From positions 283,765-347,764 of the forward strand of contig JAHHHC010000003.1 in the NCBI GenBank assembly GCA_019359515.1: DNA of 64,000 nt, written 5' to 3'. The DNA is from Desmonostoc vinosum HA7617-LM4. Lineage in GTDB: Bacteria > Cyanobacteriota > Cyanobacteriia > Cyanobacteriales > Nostocaceae. Every line of letters begins with the position of its first letter. The stretch's first letter is position 1. A program made the translations under genes and the position numbers. Shown piece after piece: positions 28,480-38,396 of this stretch. Below the pieces are notes generated by a model. That model was not told the origin of the DNA, did not search any database, and saw nothing but the letters and a program-made list of their open reading frames with translations.

Positions 28480-28488
28480 CTTAAATTA

Positions 28489-29325
28489 CTATTGTTTATT
28501 TTCTCGCGTTAAGACGTTACTATACACCTGCAATGCAGAACGCCAAACTACATAGCCCACAGAACTCAGATGTAAGCCATCAGTTGTAAACTCAGAACGA
28601 ATATTACCTTGCTTATTGATAAACAAGGAATGTAAGTCAAGATATTTAACACCTTCTTTAGCAGCGATACTTTGCAGTTGCTGATTTAACTGACGAATGC
28701 GGCTATTAGGAATAGCCAGCAATTTATCTCGTCCTTGCCAAGTTGCTTCCTCTCCCCCATGCGGCAAAATCGACTGGATAACGATTTGCGCTGTTGGATG
28801 CGCCTTTCGTAGATGACTCATAATTCGCCGCTGCTTATTTAAAATTTCTTTATCGCTGAACCCGCGAATCAGGTCATTAATGCCAATCATGACAAAAATT
28901 GCGTCTGGCTGAGTCCGGTCAAATATAGTTAATCTTTGTAACAAACCATCGCTAGTTTCGCCAGAAATTGCTTGATTTAACCAATTTTTATTTTCTGGTA
29001 ATAACTCCGTAGGAAACCACAGAGTCAGAGAATCTCCCGCCAGTATATTTAGTTGGGGAGGACGTTTGTCAGCGGCAACCTTAGCTTCTTGCTTGAGAAT
29101 ATCTAACCATTGCCGATAACTGAGTTTGTGACGGGGGCCTAAATCAGGTGTTGCTGCTTGGGGTTCGCCGTTGAGGCTAATTTGGTTTGGTACGGTTGTG
29201 GGTTCGGTAAAAGCAGTTGAACTTTGTTGTTGCCAAATTAGCAGGATGACGGCCAGCATTAGTATGCCGTTGGTTAACAGCGAAAAAAATGCCCAAACAG
29301 GAAAGGTTTTTGCAGAAGTGGACAC
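28489..29325 (-). CDS. SGNH/GDSL-family hydrolase, membrane-anchored
   Basis: A 278-residue exported or membrane-anchored esterase. The N terminus has one hydrophobic segment (AFFSLLTNGILMLAVILLIW), then a Thr/Pro/Gln-rich linker. Block I is LAGDSLTLWFP with nucleophilic Ser, block III is MIGINDLIRG, and block V is TTDGLHLSSVGY with the Asp/His pair. The family hydrolyses acyl or acetyl esters on lipids or glycans. The frame allows TTG at 29334; I take GTG. It ends 10 nt before ispH, so the two may share a transcript. Confidence 0.82.
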   Translation of the reverse strand: MSTSAKTFPVWAFFSLLTNGILMLAVILLIWQQQSSTAFTEPTTVPNQISLNGEPQAATPDLGPRHKLSYRQWLDILKQEAKVAADKRPPQLNILAGDSLTLWFPTELLPENKNWLNQAISGETSDGLLQRLTIFDRTQPDAIFVMIGINDLIRGFSDKEILNKQRRIMSHLRKAHPTAQIVIQSILPHGGEEATWQGRDKLLAIPNSRIRQLNQQLQSIAAKEGVKYLDLHSLFINKQGNIRSEFTTDGLHLSSVGYVVWRSALQVYSNVLTRENKQ

Positions 29326-29535
29326 GACTAGCAATATTTACCAATTGTTTGACTCAGATTTTAACGCCAGTATCCGCAAATCACACTATTTTGCTCAAGT
29401 TGGGGAATAGGAAATTGGGAATATATGGGATTTTAATAAAAAATATTTGCAATAGTTTGGCTAATACTCTACACTATTAACTCAGTAGTGATGCAAAATT
29501 TTACTAATAAGGATTTCAGATTAATCAGCTAGTAG

Positions 29536-29787
29536 TCATTTCCAGCGGCTTCACTACAAATACCTGTAATGGTTTGTGGTAGTAATGATGATATTATTGT
29601 TGAGACTGATACCTTACAAGCATGGAAACCCTATTTAAAAAAGTGCGATCGCTTGTGGTCATGCATGGAAGGACGACATTTCTTTCACTTTTTCTATCCA
29701 GAGCTTGTAGCAGAACAAATATTGAGCTTTTATAGCTCACTACACTGTACCTCAAAACTGCTTAACCATGTTCTCAAGCCTTGTTAA
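29536..29787 (+). pseudogene. Thioesterase C-terminal relic
   Basis: An 83-codon open stretch after an in-frame TAG reads IPVMVCGSNDDIIVETDTL, then AWKPYL and EGRHFFHF. This matches the end of type II thioesterases from NRPS/PKS clusters (G-x-DD, the LxxW spacing, the active-site His in GxHFF). The catalytic GHSMG half is absent upstream, so it is a 5'-deleted remnant. No synthase genes are nearby. Confidence 0.6.
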
Positions 29788-29978
29788 ATTTCTCATCTAA
29801 TTTTTGATATAATCAACTAGCTTATTGAAAGTATATCTCAATTAAGATAAAATCTTGAAGAATCCGTAAGACCTGAGTCCCATCTTCAACTATCTCAGAG
29901 ACTTTAACAAAGCCAATATTCTTCCTCTGCAATCACAGCGATCGCATTTTCTTGTTTATAATGAGAGGGCGATCGCTT

Positions 29979-30302
29979 TTACTTAACAGCGTCTTCAAAG
30001 TCTGTTAAAGCACAAGCAAATTCTCTAAAAGCCGTTTTAATAATCACCTCTTTGGTTCCTCTCTCCAGTCGAGAATTACGAATCATATCTGTTAATTCTA
30101 TAAACAGTAGAGAAAACATAAAACGATCTTGGCGCTCAACCTGTTTCAAGCAAGAAAATATAAATTCATAAAGCTCTGTTTTTCTGGGTTTGGTTTGTTC
30201 TTCCCATATTTGTAAACCAAGCTTGAAGGTTCTTAAGCGTATCTCATTAAGGTTGAAGGACGCGTCTTTGTAGCGAATTGATACGCGTTGGGGCATGTCC
30301 AT
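29979..30302 (-). CDS. Hypothetical protein
   Basis: A 107-residue, predominantly helical, soluble protein. I see no known motif; the Arg/Lys/Glu-rich composition with regular hydrophobic spacing (ELYEFIFSCLKQVERQDRF) suggests a small helical bundle. The codon use and a HIP1 site just downstream look native. Upstream neighbour is the peroxiredoxin gene on the same strand, about 175 nt away with a GA-rich repeat between. Confidence 0.55.
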   Translation of the reverse strand: MDMPQRVSIRYKDASFNLNEIRLRTFKLGLQIWEEQTKPRKTELYEFIFSCLKQVERQDRFMFSLLFIELTDMIRNSRLERGTKEVIIKTAFREFACALTDFEDAVK

Positions 30303-30448
30303 AAGTTTTAACAGAGATAATCGGTGTATAGTAGTTATTCAGTTGAATTTTGCCTCATCCGGATAGGTTTTGAAGAAATGTGGGGGGATGAGGGAGGGAG
30401 GGAGATGAGGGGGATGAGGAGGTTGGGGAAGCAGGGGGAGAATAAATG

Positions 30449-30489
30449 ATTACGAATTACGAATTACGAATTACGAATTACGAATTAGT
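30449..30489. repeat. GAATTAC heptamer array at the peroxiredoxin 3' end
   Basis: Five tandem GAATTAC-type heptamers on the plus strand. The array runs into the coding end of the peroxiredoxin gene: its last two codons and stop (N S stop) are made from repeat sequence. Confidence 0.85.
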
Positions 30490-30963
30490 AATTATTTCTC
30501 GCAATTTAGTTAAAACTGCTTGAGCATGACCTTTTGTTTTTACATTGGGCCAAGCATAAGCAATAATTCTATCGGGTGAAATCAGAAAAGTTGACCGAGC
30601 AACACCCATGTATTCTTTACCCATAAACTTTTTCAAGCGCCAAGCACCATAAGCTTCTATTAAATGATGTTCAGGATCGCTTAAGAGTGTAATTGTTAAG
30701 TTATATTTATCTATAAATTTACAATGGGATTTGCTCAAATCTGGACTCACACCTAATATTTTCGCTTTCAGTGCGTTGAAGTCTTGATGCAATTCAGTAA
30801 AATCTTTGGCTTCAGTGGTGCAACCAGGGGTGTCATCTTTGGGATAAAAATAGAGAATAACCCATTGACCGCTGAAATCATCCAGCTTTACAGGATGATC
30901 GTTTTGGTCAGCAATGGAAAAATCGAGGGCTTTTTGTCCAACTTGGAGAATGCTACTCATCAT
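30478..30963 (-). CDS. Peroxiredoxin, BCP/PrxQ type
   Basis: A 161-residue thiol peroxidase that reduces hydroperoxides. The peroxidatic Cys is in YPKDDTPGCTTEAKDF; the usual second Cys five residues later (CTTEAC) is Lys here, so resolution likely uses the later Cys in KSHCKFIDKY, as in atypical 2-Cys members with a distant resolving Cys. ARSTFLISPDRII and the tail HAQAVLTKL complete the fold. The 3' end coincides with a heptamer array, which supplies the final residues. Confidence 0.9.
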   Translation of the reverse strand: MMSSILQVGQKALDFSIADQNDHPVKLDDFSGQWVILYFYPKDDTPGCTTEAKDFTELHQDFNALKAKILGVSPDLSKSHCKFIDKYNLTITLLSDPEHHLIEAYGAWRLKKFMGKEYMGVARSTFLISPDRIIAYAWPNVKTKGHAQAVLTKLREIITNS

Positions 30964-31031
30964 GGGGTATGAAAAATTGCGTGGGCGAGTTTTTCGTAAA
31001 CATCGCCATCAAATTTTACCTAAAATACTGT

Positions 31032-31217
31032 TTAAAATTTGGCAATAGGATTTCGCAATAACCCAACCAGAACTATTCTTGTCAAGGCTCCAAAAATAGC
31101 AAAGCCGAACACAGTACTGATAGATATAATCACAGCAATGAGGTTAACCGAAAGCCCAGATAAAGAATGCAGCCACCAAACGACTCACAACTAAGCTGAT
31201 AGGAGTTGCTAATAACC
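31032..31217 (-). pseudogene. Broken small membrane-protein gene
   Basis: The minus strand reads LLATPISLVVSRLVAAFFIW, then AFG and a stop; after a one-base frame change it continues VNLIAVIISISTVFGFAIFG, then ALTRIVLVGLLRNPIAKF and stop. Two strongly hydrophobic halves joined by a frameshift, with a CCCTACT heptamer array where the 5' end should be, indicate a truncated and frameshifted gene. The family is not recognised. Confidence 0.5.
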
Positions 31218-31253
31218 ACTCCCTACTCCCTACTTTCAAGGCAGGTTTATTAC

Positions 31254-31688
31254 TCAACTTTCTTCTTGATGATGACCATTTTTATCACGTTTGAGATTTT
31301 CTTCTAAGGCTTGAATTTGTTCGCGACGAGCTTCTAATTCTAGAGAACGACGTGCTAAATCTTGGTTCTGCAATGTCAATGATTGACGCCAATGTTCTGC
31401 TCGTTCGGCTTCCTGTTGCAGAAATTCTGGGGTAATTCCACTTGTGAGGTAGCTTTCCACCAAATGGAGTACCCAATTTGTTGCCTCTTCAATGCTTTCG
31501 ATGTCGCCTGTGGGGGATAGTTCCACTAAAACAAGCAATTTTTCAGTGATAGTATTGCTTTTCCCTAACAGGATAAGAGCTTCTTCCGGGATAATCGCCC
31601 AGAAATGCTCGCTTTCTTGACGCGCCAATAAGCGTAACTGGTGCTGGTCTAAAAACTCGTTTTTTCGCACCTGGGCTAAATATAGCAT
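31254..31688 (-). CDS. Hypothetical coiled-coil protein
   Basis: A 144-residue protein. The N-terminal 85 residues look like a small alpha/beta domain (FWAIIPEEALILLGKS, LLVLVELSPTGD). The C-terminal 55 residues are a continuous coiled coil rich in Glu, Gln and Arg (EQIQALEENLKRDK). No enzymatic motif. It resembles small conserved cyanobacterial proteins of unknown role and is transcribed in the same direction as valS, about 220 nt downstream of it. Confidence 0.6.
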   Translation of the reverse strand: MLYLAQVRKNEFLDQHQLRLLARQESEHFWAIIPEEALILLGKSNTITEKLLVLVELSPTGDIESIEEATNWVLHLVESYLTSGITPEFLQQEAERAEHWRQSLTLQNQDLARRSLELEARREQIQALEENLKRDKNGHHQEES

Positions 31689-31907
31689 CGTCGCTTTGCT
31701 CCAATTAAAAATTCTAAATTCAAAAAATGTTTTATTTATTTAACAAAAATTTACAAAATTTATATAAACAAAAAAATTGCTTTTAGGTATTTTGCTTGAG
31801 ATTTATTTAATTTTTAATGGGTAATTGGTAAATTTTATAAGTTTTGCATCCAAATTTATGAACACTTCATAACTTATATTTTTGAACTTTACCATTACCC
31901 ATTTCAT

Positions 31908-34900
31908 CTATGCTAAGCCATCTAGGCGATCGCGCAGAATCTGTGCTTGTTTCTCAGCTTCTGCTAAAGCATCACGCGCTCCTTGTACCACATCAGCTCT
32001 AGCTTTATCTACAAAGCTGGGATTGCCGAGTCTAGCTTTGAGGGACTGAACTTCTGCTTGTGCTTTGCTGAAACTTTTATCTAGCTTGGCACGCAAGGTT
32101 TCAATATCTACGACTCCACTAAGGGGAATTAGCACTTGTATTGTACCAATTACACCAGCGATGACATTTTCTGGTTCTTCTAGTTGTGGTTGTGGCGAAT
32201 CTTCGTTATTAGAGGGTTGAAAGAATTTTGCCCATAACTTTTGTCTTGCCTGAGTAGTGAGTAAATTTTGGCTAACAAACCAAAATGTGTAAACAAAACC
32301 AACGATTTCAAAGAACTTACCTACTATGGGAACATCAATCATTGCATTTCCAATAGCTAACCCCACTCGAATTGAGAAAAGTGCTAAAAGAATTAAGCCA
32401 ATTGTCTTCCAACCCTTTTGAGGTTTTTCACTAGCAATTGTTCGTTTGTTTTGTTCATCAGTAATATTTAAAGTCTCTACCTTCGCCAAATCTCGAATGT
32501 AAGACTGTCCAGCAGTCAGGATTTGCTGTTCCTTAGCGCTTCCAGTTTGCAAATTTACCGTTACTTTTACCCCAGGCTTCACATCCGCTTCCGCACGTAA
32601 GTTACGAATCGTGCGAATTGTACCAATTAACAATGCAAATTGTTCTTCTAGAGAAGTATCAATTAGATTTGCATCTGCCTGGGGATAGATTTGTAAAGAC
32701 AGAGATTGTTGAGATTCTGCTGGCTGTTGGGTGAGAGTCTGCCAAATTTCTTCGGTAATGTGTGGCATGAAGGGATGGAGTAATTTCAAAATTCCATCCA
32801 GCACATAGGCGAGAGTTTGCTGTGCCACTCGCCGCGATGCAGGATCTGCGCTTGTTTGCAATCTGGATTTCACCAGTTCAATATACCAGTCGCAAAAATC
32901 ACCCCAAATAAATTCATACAAACCCTTTGCCGCTTCTCCTAAACCGTAATTATCGATGTAATTAGTAGTTTGTTTAATGACTTGATGATACCGAGAAATA
33001 ATCCAGCGATCGCTTAATTCTAGAGATTGAGAATTAGGGATTGAACAAGAAGACGCGGTGATGGGGAGACGCGGTGACGCGGTGAAAGAACTCTCCGTGT
33101 CTCCCTTCGGGTTCGCAGTCGCCTGCGGAGGGAAACCCTCCCGCAGCGCTGTCTCACCGTGTCTCCGTGTCTCCGTGTCTCCTCCAGTCCCCAACCCATC
33201 TAAATTCATCATCACAAACCGCGCCGCATTCCACAACTTATTCGCAAAGTTGCGAGAAGCTTCCACCGATGCAGATTCATCCTTTTTGCGATCGTACTCC
33301 AGGCGGATATCTTGACCAGCGCCTGCTACTTCCTTAATTAGGGTGTAGCGCAAAGCATCAGTTCCATACTTGGTAATTAGCAACAATGGGTCAATCCCAT
33401 TGTTAGCCGTCTTGGACATCTTCTTATTATTTTCATCCCGTACCAAACCGTGGATGTAAACCGTTTGAAAAGGCATTTGCCCTGTAAAATGCCCCGCCAT
33501 CATCGTCATTCTGGCAACCCAGAAAAAGATAATGTCAAAGCCGGTAACTAAAGTAGTAGTAGGGTAATAAGTCGCTAAATCCTGTGTTTGTTCTGGCCAG
33601 CCCAAAGTCGAGAACGGCCAAAGCCCAGAAGAAAACCAAGTATCGAGTACATCTGGGTCTTGTTCCAACTGGACATGATCACCAAATTGTGCGTTCGCTT
33701 TTTCCCAAGCTGCATCTGCGGATTTCGCCACCACAAACGGCGTATTGTCAGTAATTTGCCCATCCGTTTCACTGACAGCGTACCATGCAGGGATTTGATG
33801 CCCCCACCACAACTGACGGGAAATGCACCAATCTCTCAAACTTACCAACCAATCACGGTAAACCTTAGTCCAACGTTGGGGGACGAACTCTGGTGAATTT
33901 TTCTGATCAAGGAATTCCAACGCCTGATCTGCCAGGGGGCGAATTTTGACAAACCACTGAGTAGACAAAAGTGGTTCAATAGGAACTTTACCGCGATCGC
34001 TATAAGGAACAGAATGCTTATAGTCCTCAATTTTTATCAGAAAGCCATCCGCCTCTAGACGAGAGACCACATTTTTTCTTGCAACAAAGCGGTCTTGTCC
34101 TTGAAACTCCCCAGCATTAGCATTGAGAGTGCCATCCTTATTCATAATATTGATTAACGGGAGATTGTGACGCCGCCCCATCTCAAAATCATTGGGATCA
34201 TGGGCAGGAGTCACCTTTACACAACCCGTACCGAAAGAGGGATCTACAAATTCATCACCAATCACAGGGATTTGGCGGTGTAAAATTGGCAGAGTAATCG
34301 TTTTACCGATTAAATGTTTATAGCGATCGTCATTAGGATTCACCGCCACAGCCGTATCGCCCAGCATCGTCTCCGGTCGCGTCGTCGCCACATCTACAAA
34401 ACCAGAACCATCAGTAAAAGGATAACGGAAGTGCCAAAGATTACCATCCACCTCCCTTGGTTCCACCTCCACATCAGACACCGCCGATTGAGAAGCTGGA
34501 CACCAGTTAACTAAGTATTCACCACGATAAATTAAATCTTCCTCATACAGGCTGACAAAAGCTTCGACAACAGCTTTAGATAAACCCTCATCTAGAGTAA
34601 ATCTTTCCCGTGACCAGTCCGCCGATACACCCAAACGTTGTAGCTGATTTACAATTGTTCCCTCAGACTCCGCCTTCCATTGCCAAGCGCGTTCTAAGAA
34701 TTGTTCACGCCCTAACTCATAGCGAGTTTTACCCTCTTTTTTGAGTTGCTTCTCCAACATTGTATGTACAGCAATGCTCGCATGGTCAGTTCCGGGTAGC
34801 CACAAAGTATTGCGCCCCTGCATCCGTTGATAGCGCACAAGGGTATCAATCAACGCACTCTCGAAGGCATGTCCCATGTGCAAACTGCCAGTAACATTCG

Positions 34901-35045
34901 GTGGCGGAATCACAATGCAGTAGGGTTCGCCCTTGTGGTTAGGGTCAGCCTTGTAAACTTGGTTTTCTTCCCAGAATTTTTGCCACTTGGCTTCAGTGGA
35001 GAAAGGATCGTAGAGACTGGGGAGATTGGGAATGGTTGCGGTCAT
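31908..35045 (-). CDS. valS: Valyl-tRNA synthetase with CAAD anchor and repeat-derived insert
   Basis: A 1045-residue class I synthetase that charges tRNA-Val. It shows [14 protein letters not shown] (HIGH-type), KMSKTANNG (KMSKS), editing-domain [13 protein letters not shown], and a C-terminal coiled coil. Two extras stand out. About residues 875-950 carry a CAAD domain with two hydrophobic helices ([34 protein letters not shown]), known to anchor some cyanobacterial aminoacyl-tRNA synthetases to thylakoid membranes. Between FVMMNLDG and LELSDRWI there are about 50 extra residues ([13 protein letters not shown]...) encoded by intergenic repeat sequence and kept in frame. Confidence 0.93.
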   Translation of the reverse strand: MTATIPNLPSLYDPFSTEAKWQKFWEENQVYKADPNHKGEPYCIVIPPPNVTGSLHMGHAFESALIDTLVRYQRMQGRNTLWLPGTDHASIAVHTMLEKQLKKEGKTRYELGREQFLERAWQWKAESEGTIVNQLQRLGVSADWSRERFTLDEGLSKAVVEAFVSLYEEDLIYRGEYLVNWCPASQSAVSDVEVEPREVDGNLWHFRYPFTDGSGFVDVATTRPETMLGDTAVAVNPNDDRYKHLIGKTITLPILHRQIPVIGDEFVDPSFGTGCVKVTPAHDPNDFEMGRRHNLPLINIMNKDGTLNANAGEFQGQDRFVARKNVVSRLEADGFLIKIEDYKHSVPYSDRGKVPIEPLLSTQWFVKIRPLADQALEFLDQKNSPEFVPQRWTKVYRDWLVSLRDWCISRQLWWGHQIPAWYAVSETDGQITDNTPFVVAKSADAAWEKANAQFGDHVQLEQDPDVLDTWFSSGLWPFSTLGWPEQTQDLATYYPTTTLVTGFDIIFFWVARMTMMAGHFTGQMPFQTVYIHGLVRDENNKKMSKTANNGIDPLLLITKYGTDALRYTLIKEVAGAGQDIRLEYDRKKDESASVEASRNFANKLWNAARFVMMNLDGLGTGGDTETRRHGETALREGFPPQATANPKGDTESSFTASPRLPITASSCSIPNSQSLELSDRWIISRYHQVIKQTTNYIDNYGLGEAAKGLYEFIWGDFCDWYIELVKSRLQTSADPASRRVAQQTLAYVLDGILKLLHPFMPHITEEIWQTLTQQPAESQQSLSLQIYPQADANLIDTSLEEQFALLIGTIRTIRNLRAEADVKPGVKVTVNLQTGSAKEQQILTAGQSYIRDLAKVETLNITDEQNKRTIASEKPQKGWKTIGLILLALFSIRVGLAIGNAMIDVPIVGKFFEIVGFVYTFWFVSQNLLTTQARQKLWAKFFQPSNNEDSPQPQLEEPENVIAGVIGTIQVLIPLSGVVDIETLRAKLDKSFSKAQAEVQSLKARLGNPSFVDKARADVVQGARDALAEAEKQAQILRDRLDGLA
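33020..33195. repeat. Dispersed repeat inserted in frame within valS
   Basis: GC-rich repeat with GACGCGGTGA units, CAGTCGCCTGCGGAGGGAAA, and GTCTCACCGTGTCTCC units. The central block matches the intergenic repeat at 9635-9690. It adds about 50 codons to valS without a stop or frameshift. The boundaries are set by where ValRS family similarity stops and resumes, so they are approximate. Confidence 0.75.
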
Positions 35046-35090
35046 GCTGGGAAAAATAAGTTTGGAAGGACTCTAATAAATTTTGCCACA

Positions 35091-35166
35091 GGGTACCCAA
35101 CAATTTACTTTGCTTTGTTGGGTTTCACTACGTACCCAGTGGGATCTTGCTACAACCTAACCTACT
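35091..35166. repeat. CCCAAC-flanked dispersed repeat, copy A
   Basis: Contains TTGTTGGGTTTCACTACGTA, GATCTTGCTACAACCTAACC. Related copies are at 36156-36250 (inverted first half plus direct second half) and 54324-54404 (between mdnB and mdnC). Non-coding and able to fold. Confidence 0.75.
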
Positions 35167-35303
35167 TCTATAATTTGAGAACACGCCATAGGCCTCTTTA
35201 TGGTCTAGGAAGAAAGGTTTTTATTGCATTGTTATATGATTTTTTATAAGAATTTATGTAATTTGTTGTATGTGCGTTTAATTTAAAAATAGGCAATGGT
35301 GAG

Positions 35304-35825
35304 ATGATGAGCTTAGAACTTGAAACTCAAAGATTATTATTGCAACCGATCTTAGAAAGCCAACTTAACGTACTACACAGTATTTTTATTGACCCCTATG
35401 TGAGAAAGTATTTATGTGATGACAATGTTTGGTCATTGCAACAAGTTGAACAAATGTTGATAAAGAGTCAAAAGCTCTTTAACGAAAAAAAATTTGGTCT
35501 TTGGTTTATTAAAACTAAAAATCAGCAAGAAATTATTGGATTCGTTGGTTTGTGGTATTTCTTTGATGAAGACCAGCCTCAATTAGCTTATGCTTTGCTG
35601 CCTCAAGCAACCAAAAAAGGTTATGCTACCGAAGCCGCAACCAAAATTATAGAGTATTGTTTCAACGAACTTGGTTACAAATATCTTTTAGCTAGTTGTG
35701 ATCAGCCCAATCTAGAGTCACAGAAATTAGCACAAAGAATTGGCATGAGAGAAGTAGAACAAAAGAATGTGAATAGCAACCTCACACTATTTTTCAGGAT
35801 TGAGAAATTGGGCGTTGCTGATTAA
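35304..35825 (+). CDS. GNAT acetyltransferase, RimJ/RimL type
   Basis: A 173-residue GNAT enzyme that would acetylate an amine from acetyl-CoA. It begins LELETQRLLLQPI (the RimJ/L N-terminal strand) and shows the acetyl-CoA loop region AYALLPQATKKGYATEAATK (Q/R-x-x-G-x-A pattern), then ASCDQPNLESQKLAQRIGM. The target (ribosomal protein, antibiotic or other) is unknown. GGTGAG precedes the ATG doublet. Not linked functionally to its neighbours. Confidence 0.83.
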   Translation: MMSLELETQRLLLQPILESQLNVLHSIFIDPYVRKYLCDDNVWSLQQVEQMLIKSQKLFNEKKFGLWFIKTKNQQEIIGFVGLWYFFDEDQPQLAYALLPQATKKGYATEAATKIIEYCFNELGYKYLLASCDQPNLESQKLAQRIGMREVEQKNVNSNLTLFFRIEKLGVAD

Positions 35826-35945
35826 TGGAATGATTGAAGCTGATGGGGGACACAAAGATGTGGGGATGATGAGAGTTGGAACTTTCAAGGATAGATTTTT
35901 AATACTCAGTCTAAAAAAGCCTATTTTTCCGTTCCAAAATCTTTC

Positions 35946-36006
35946 TCCGCGTCCTCGCGTCCTCGCATCCCCGCGTCCCCGCATCCCCGCATCCCCGCGT
36001 CCCCCC
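35946..36006. repeat. CCCCGCGT/CCCCGCAT octamer array
   Basis: About seven tandem 8-bp units alternating CCTCGCGT, CCCCGCGT and CCCCGCAT. Intergenic, low-complexity, with no gene content. Confidence 0.85.
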
Positions 36007-36155
36007 TGCTTGCCATGTGGCTAACTCACCAGTCAAAAAATTGAGCTAAAAGCTTTAATCTTCTATTAAATATCAACTGTGATGGCGGAAATGAGGTAAA
36101 TTCGTTGAGACTGGGTATTGGGGATTGGAAACTGGGGTATGTTTTCAAATTATAA

Positions 36156-36250
36156 AAGTAGGTTGGGTTGTAGCAAGATCCCGTAGGGTACGTAGTGAAA
36201 CCCAGCAAAACAAAGAGAATGTTGGGTTTCGTTCCTCAACCCAACCTACA
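36156..36250. repeat. CCCAAC-flanked dispersed repeat, copy B
   Basis: AAGTAGGTTGGGTTGTAGCA at one end and CGTTCCTCAACCCAACCTAC at the other give long terminal inverted repeats (GTAGGTTGGGTTG type). Related to copies at 35091 and 54324. It lies in the leader region upstream of nblS. Confidence 0.75.
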
Positions 36251-36462
36251 ATTAAGTTTAATTTGGAGTTTAAAAACAGTCCCTAGTAAAAATTCTTCTA
36301 TTCCCCAGTCTCTAATCCCCATTACCCCTAATCCCCACTCCCTCCGGGAGCGGGGGCCCCGAGTTCCCCAATCCCCAGTCTCCCTAACATGTTTGTCAAA
36401 TTAACTGTTAATTTTTTAGTTGTTGGGGTTTATAACAAAAACTACTAACAACATTACTTAAG

Positions 36463-38376
36463 ATGCTGGCTCCTTTACAAACAATCCGAGAAGCGATCGC
36501 CAATTGGTGGTCGGAATTCACTCTCCAGACCAAACTTTTGGCCGTTGCCACTTTGGTGGTTTCGTTGATTATGAGTGGTCTGACCTTCTGGGCTGTGAAT
36601 ACAATTCAGCAAGATGCCCGGATGAATGACACTCGTTTTGGCAGTGACTTGGGACTGCTACTAGCCGCCAACGTTGCCCCCCTGATTGCTGACCACAATC
36701 TCACTGAGGTTGCTCAATTTTCCCAACGCTTCTATAGCAGCACATCCAGTGTGCGCTACATGCTCTACGCTGATGAAAACGGGGAAATCTTTTTTGGTAT
36801 TCCTTTTTGGGAACCAGAGGTAGAAAACTCCCTGACAATTAAACGGCGGATACAACTGCCAGAAGATTACCCTGGGGATGGGGAAAAACCCATGGTGCGG
36901 CAACACATGACTCCTGACGGGTCAGTTACCGATGTGTTTATTCCCCTGATTGTCGATAAAAAATACTTAGGTGTATTAGCGATCGGCATCAACCCCAATC
37001 AAACTGCGGTCATTTCTACTAACTTTACCCGTGATGTCACCATCGCCGTTTTTATCACAATTTGGGTCATGGTGATATTGGCCGGAGTAATCAACGCTTT
37101 AACCATCACTAAGCCGATTAAAGAATTGTTGGTAGGGGTGAAGCAAATAGCCGCCGGCAATTTCAAGCAACGTATCGACTTACCTTTAGGGGGCGAACTA
37201 GGAGAGTTAATTTTCAATTTTAATGAGATGGCAGAGCGTTTGGAGCGCTATGAAGAGCAAAATATTGAGGAATTGACAGCAGAAAAAGCCAAACTAGAAA
37301 CCCTAGTTTCCACGATCGCCGATGGTGCTGTATTAATTGATAACAACATGCAGGTGATTTTAGTCAACCCTACAGCGCGGCGAATTTTTGGCTGGGAAGG
37401 CATGGAAGTAGTTGGTAGCAATGTTTTGTCTCACTTGCCTCCAGCCGTTCAAATGGAAATTACTCGTACCTTATATGAGATGGCAGCAGGCGAATGTGAA
37501 AGCGCCGAATTCCGACTGTTTCTCAACGAACCAATCAAGCGTACCATCCGCATTCTCTTGACTACAGTACTCAACCTCCAACGGGAGAGTATCAAAGGCA
37601 TAGCCATTACTGTGCAAGATATCACCCGCGAGGTAGAACTGAACGAAGCAAAAAGCCAATTTATCAGCAACGTTTCTCACGAATTGCGAACGCCTTTATT
37701 TAACATCAAAACGTATATCGAAACTCTGCATGACTACGGCGAAGACTTAGGTGTCAAGGAACGACAAGAATTTTTGCAGACTGTCAACCATGAAACCGAT
37801 CGCTTAACTCGCTTAGTCAACGATGTCTTAGATTTATCAAAACTCGAATCTGGTCGTAATTACAACTTTGATGGTGTAGATTTAGCCCAGGCGATCGAGC
37901 AAACACTGCGAACTTATCAACTCAACGCTAAAGACAAAGGTATTGAATTAGTTCAAGAAGTTGCCCCCAATTTACCCCTAGTTTTGGGCAATTATGATTT
38001 ATTGTTACAAGTATTTGGCAATCTCATCGGTAATGCTCTGAAATTCACTCAATCAGGCGGTAAAGTGGCAATCCGTACTTACCAACTAGAACTAAAATCT
38101 AGTTCTCACAATCAGCCTGGTCTAGTGCGAATTGAAATTTCCGACACAGGAATTGGCATCGCTCCCGAAGACCAACAAGCAATTTTTGACCGCTTCTTTC
38201 GTGTAGAAAATCGAGTTCACACCCTAGAAGGTACTGGTTTAGGTCTATCAATCGTGAGAAACATTATTGAAAGACATCGGAGTAGAGTTCATTTAGTAAG
38301 TGAAGTTGGAGTAGGTACAACTTTTTGGTTCGACTTAACCGTATTTGATGAAGGAAAAACCAAGCCAAATAACTGA
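36463..38376 (+). CDS. nblS: NblS/Hik33-type sensor histidine kinase
   Basis: A 637-residue membrane kinase. TM1 at about residues 27-50, an extracytoplasmic sensor of about 140 residues (FGSDLGLLLAANVAPLIADH), TM2 at about 190-215, a HAMP domain, PAS (about 275-390), HisKA with SNVSHELRTPLFNIKTY (His near 408), and HATPase with NLIGNALKFT, DTGIGIAPED and GTGLGLSIV. The domain order and sensor sequence fit NblS (Hik33, DspA), the conserved cyanobacterial kinase controlling high-light, nutrient and cold responses and phycobilisome turnover, usually with RpaB or NblR as partner. No regulator is adjacent. The 5' region carries several repeats. Confidence 0.9.
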   Translation: MLAPLQTIREAIANWWSEFTLQTKLLAVATLVVSLIMSGLTFWAVNTIQQDARMNDTRFGSDLGLLLAANVAPLIADHNLTEVAQFSQRFYSSTSSVRYMLYADENGEIFFGIPFWEPEVENSLTIKRRIQLPEDYPGDGEKPMVRQHMTPDGSVTDVFIPLIVDKKYLGVLAIGINPNQTAVISTNFTRDVTIAVFITIWVMVILAGVINALTITKPIKELLVGVKQIAAGNFKQRIDLPLGGELGELIFNFNEMAERLERYEEQNIEELTAEKAKLETLVSTIADGAVLIDNNMQVILVNPTARRIFGWEGMEVVGSNVLSHLPPAVQMEITRTLYEMAAGECESAEFRLFLNEPIKRTIRILLTTVLNLQRESIKGIAITVQDITREVELNEAKSQFISNVSHELRTPLFNIKTYIETLHDYGEDLGVKERQEFLQTVNHETDRLTRLVNDVLDLSKLESGRNYNFDGVDLAQAIEQTLRTYQLNAKDKGIELVQEVAPNLPLVLGNYDLLLQVFGNLIGNALKFTQSGGKVAIRTYQLELKSSSHNQPGLVRIEISDTGIGIAPEDQQAIFDRFFRVENRVHTLEGTGLGLSIVRNIIERHRSRVHLVSEVGVGTTFWFDLTVFDEGKTKPNN

Positions 38377-38396
38377 ATTGGGGTACTGAGAACTTT

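Noticed and set aside
34827..35249. 140-codon frame opposite the valS start
   Set aside because: Antisense to valS and then repeat sequence; no family features.
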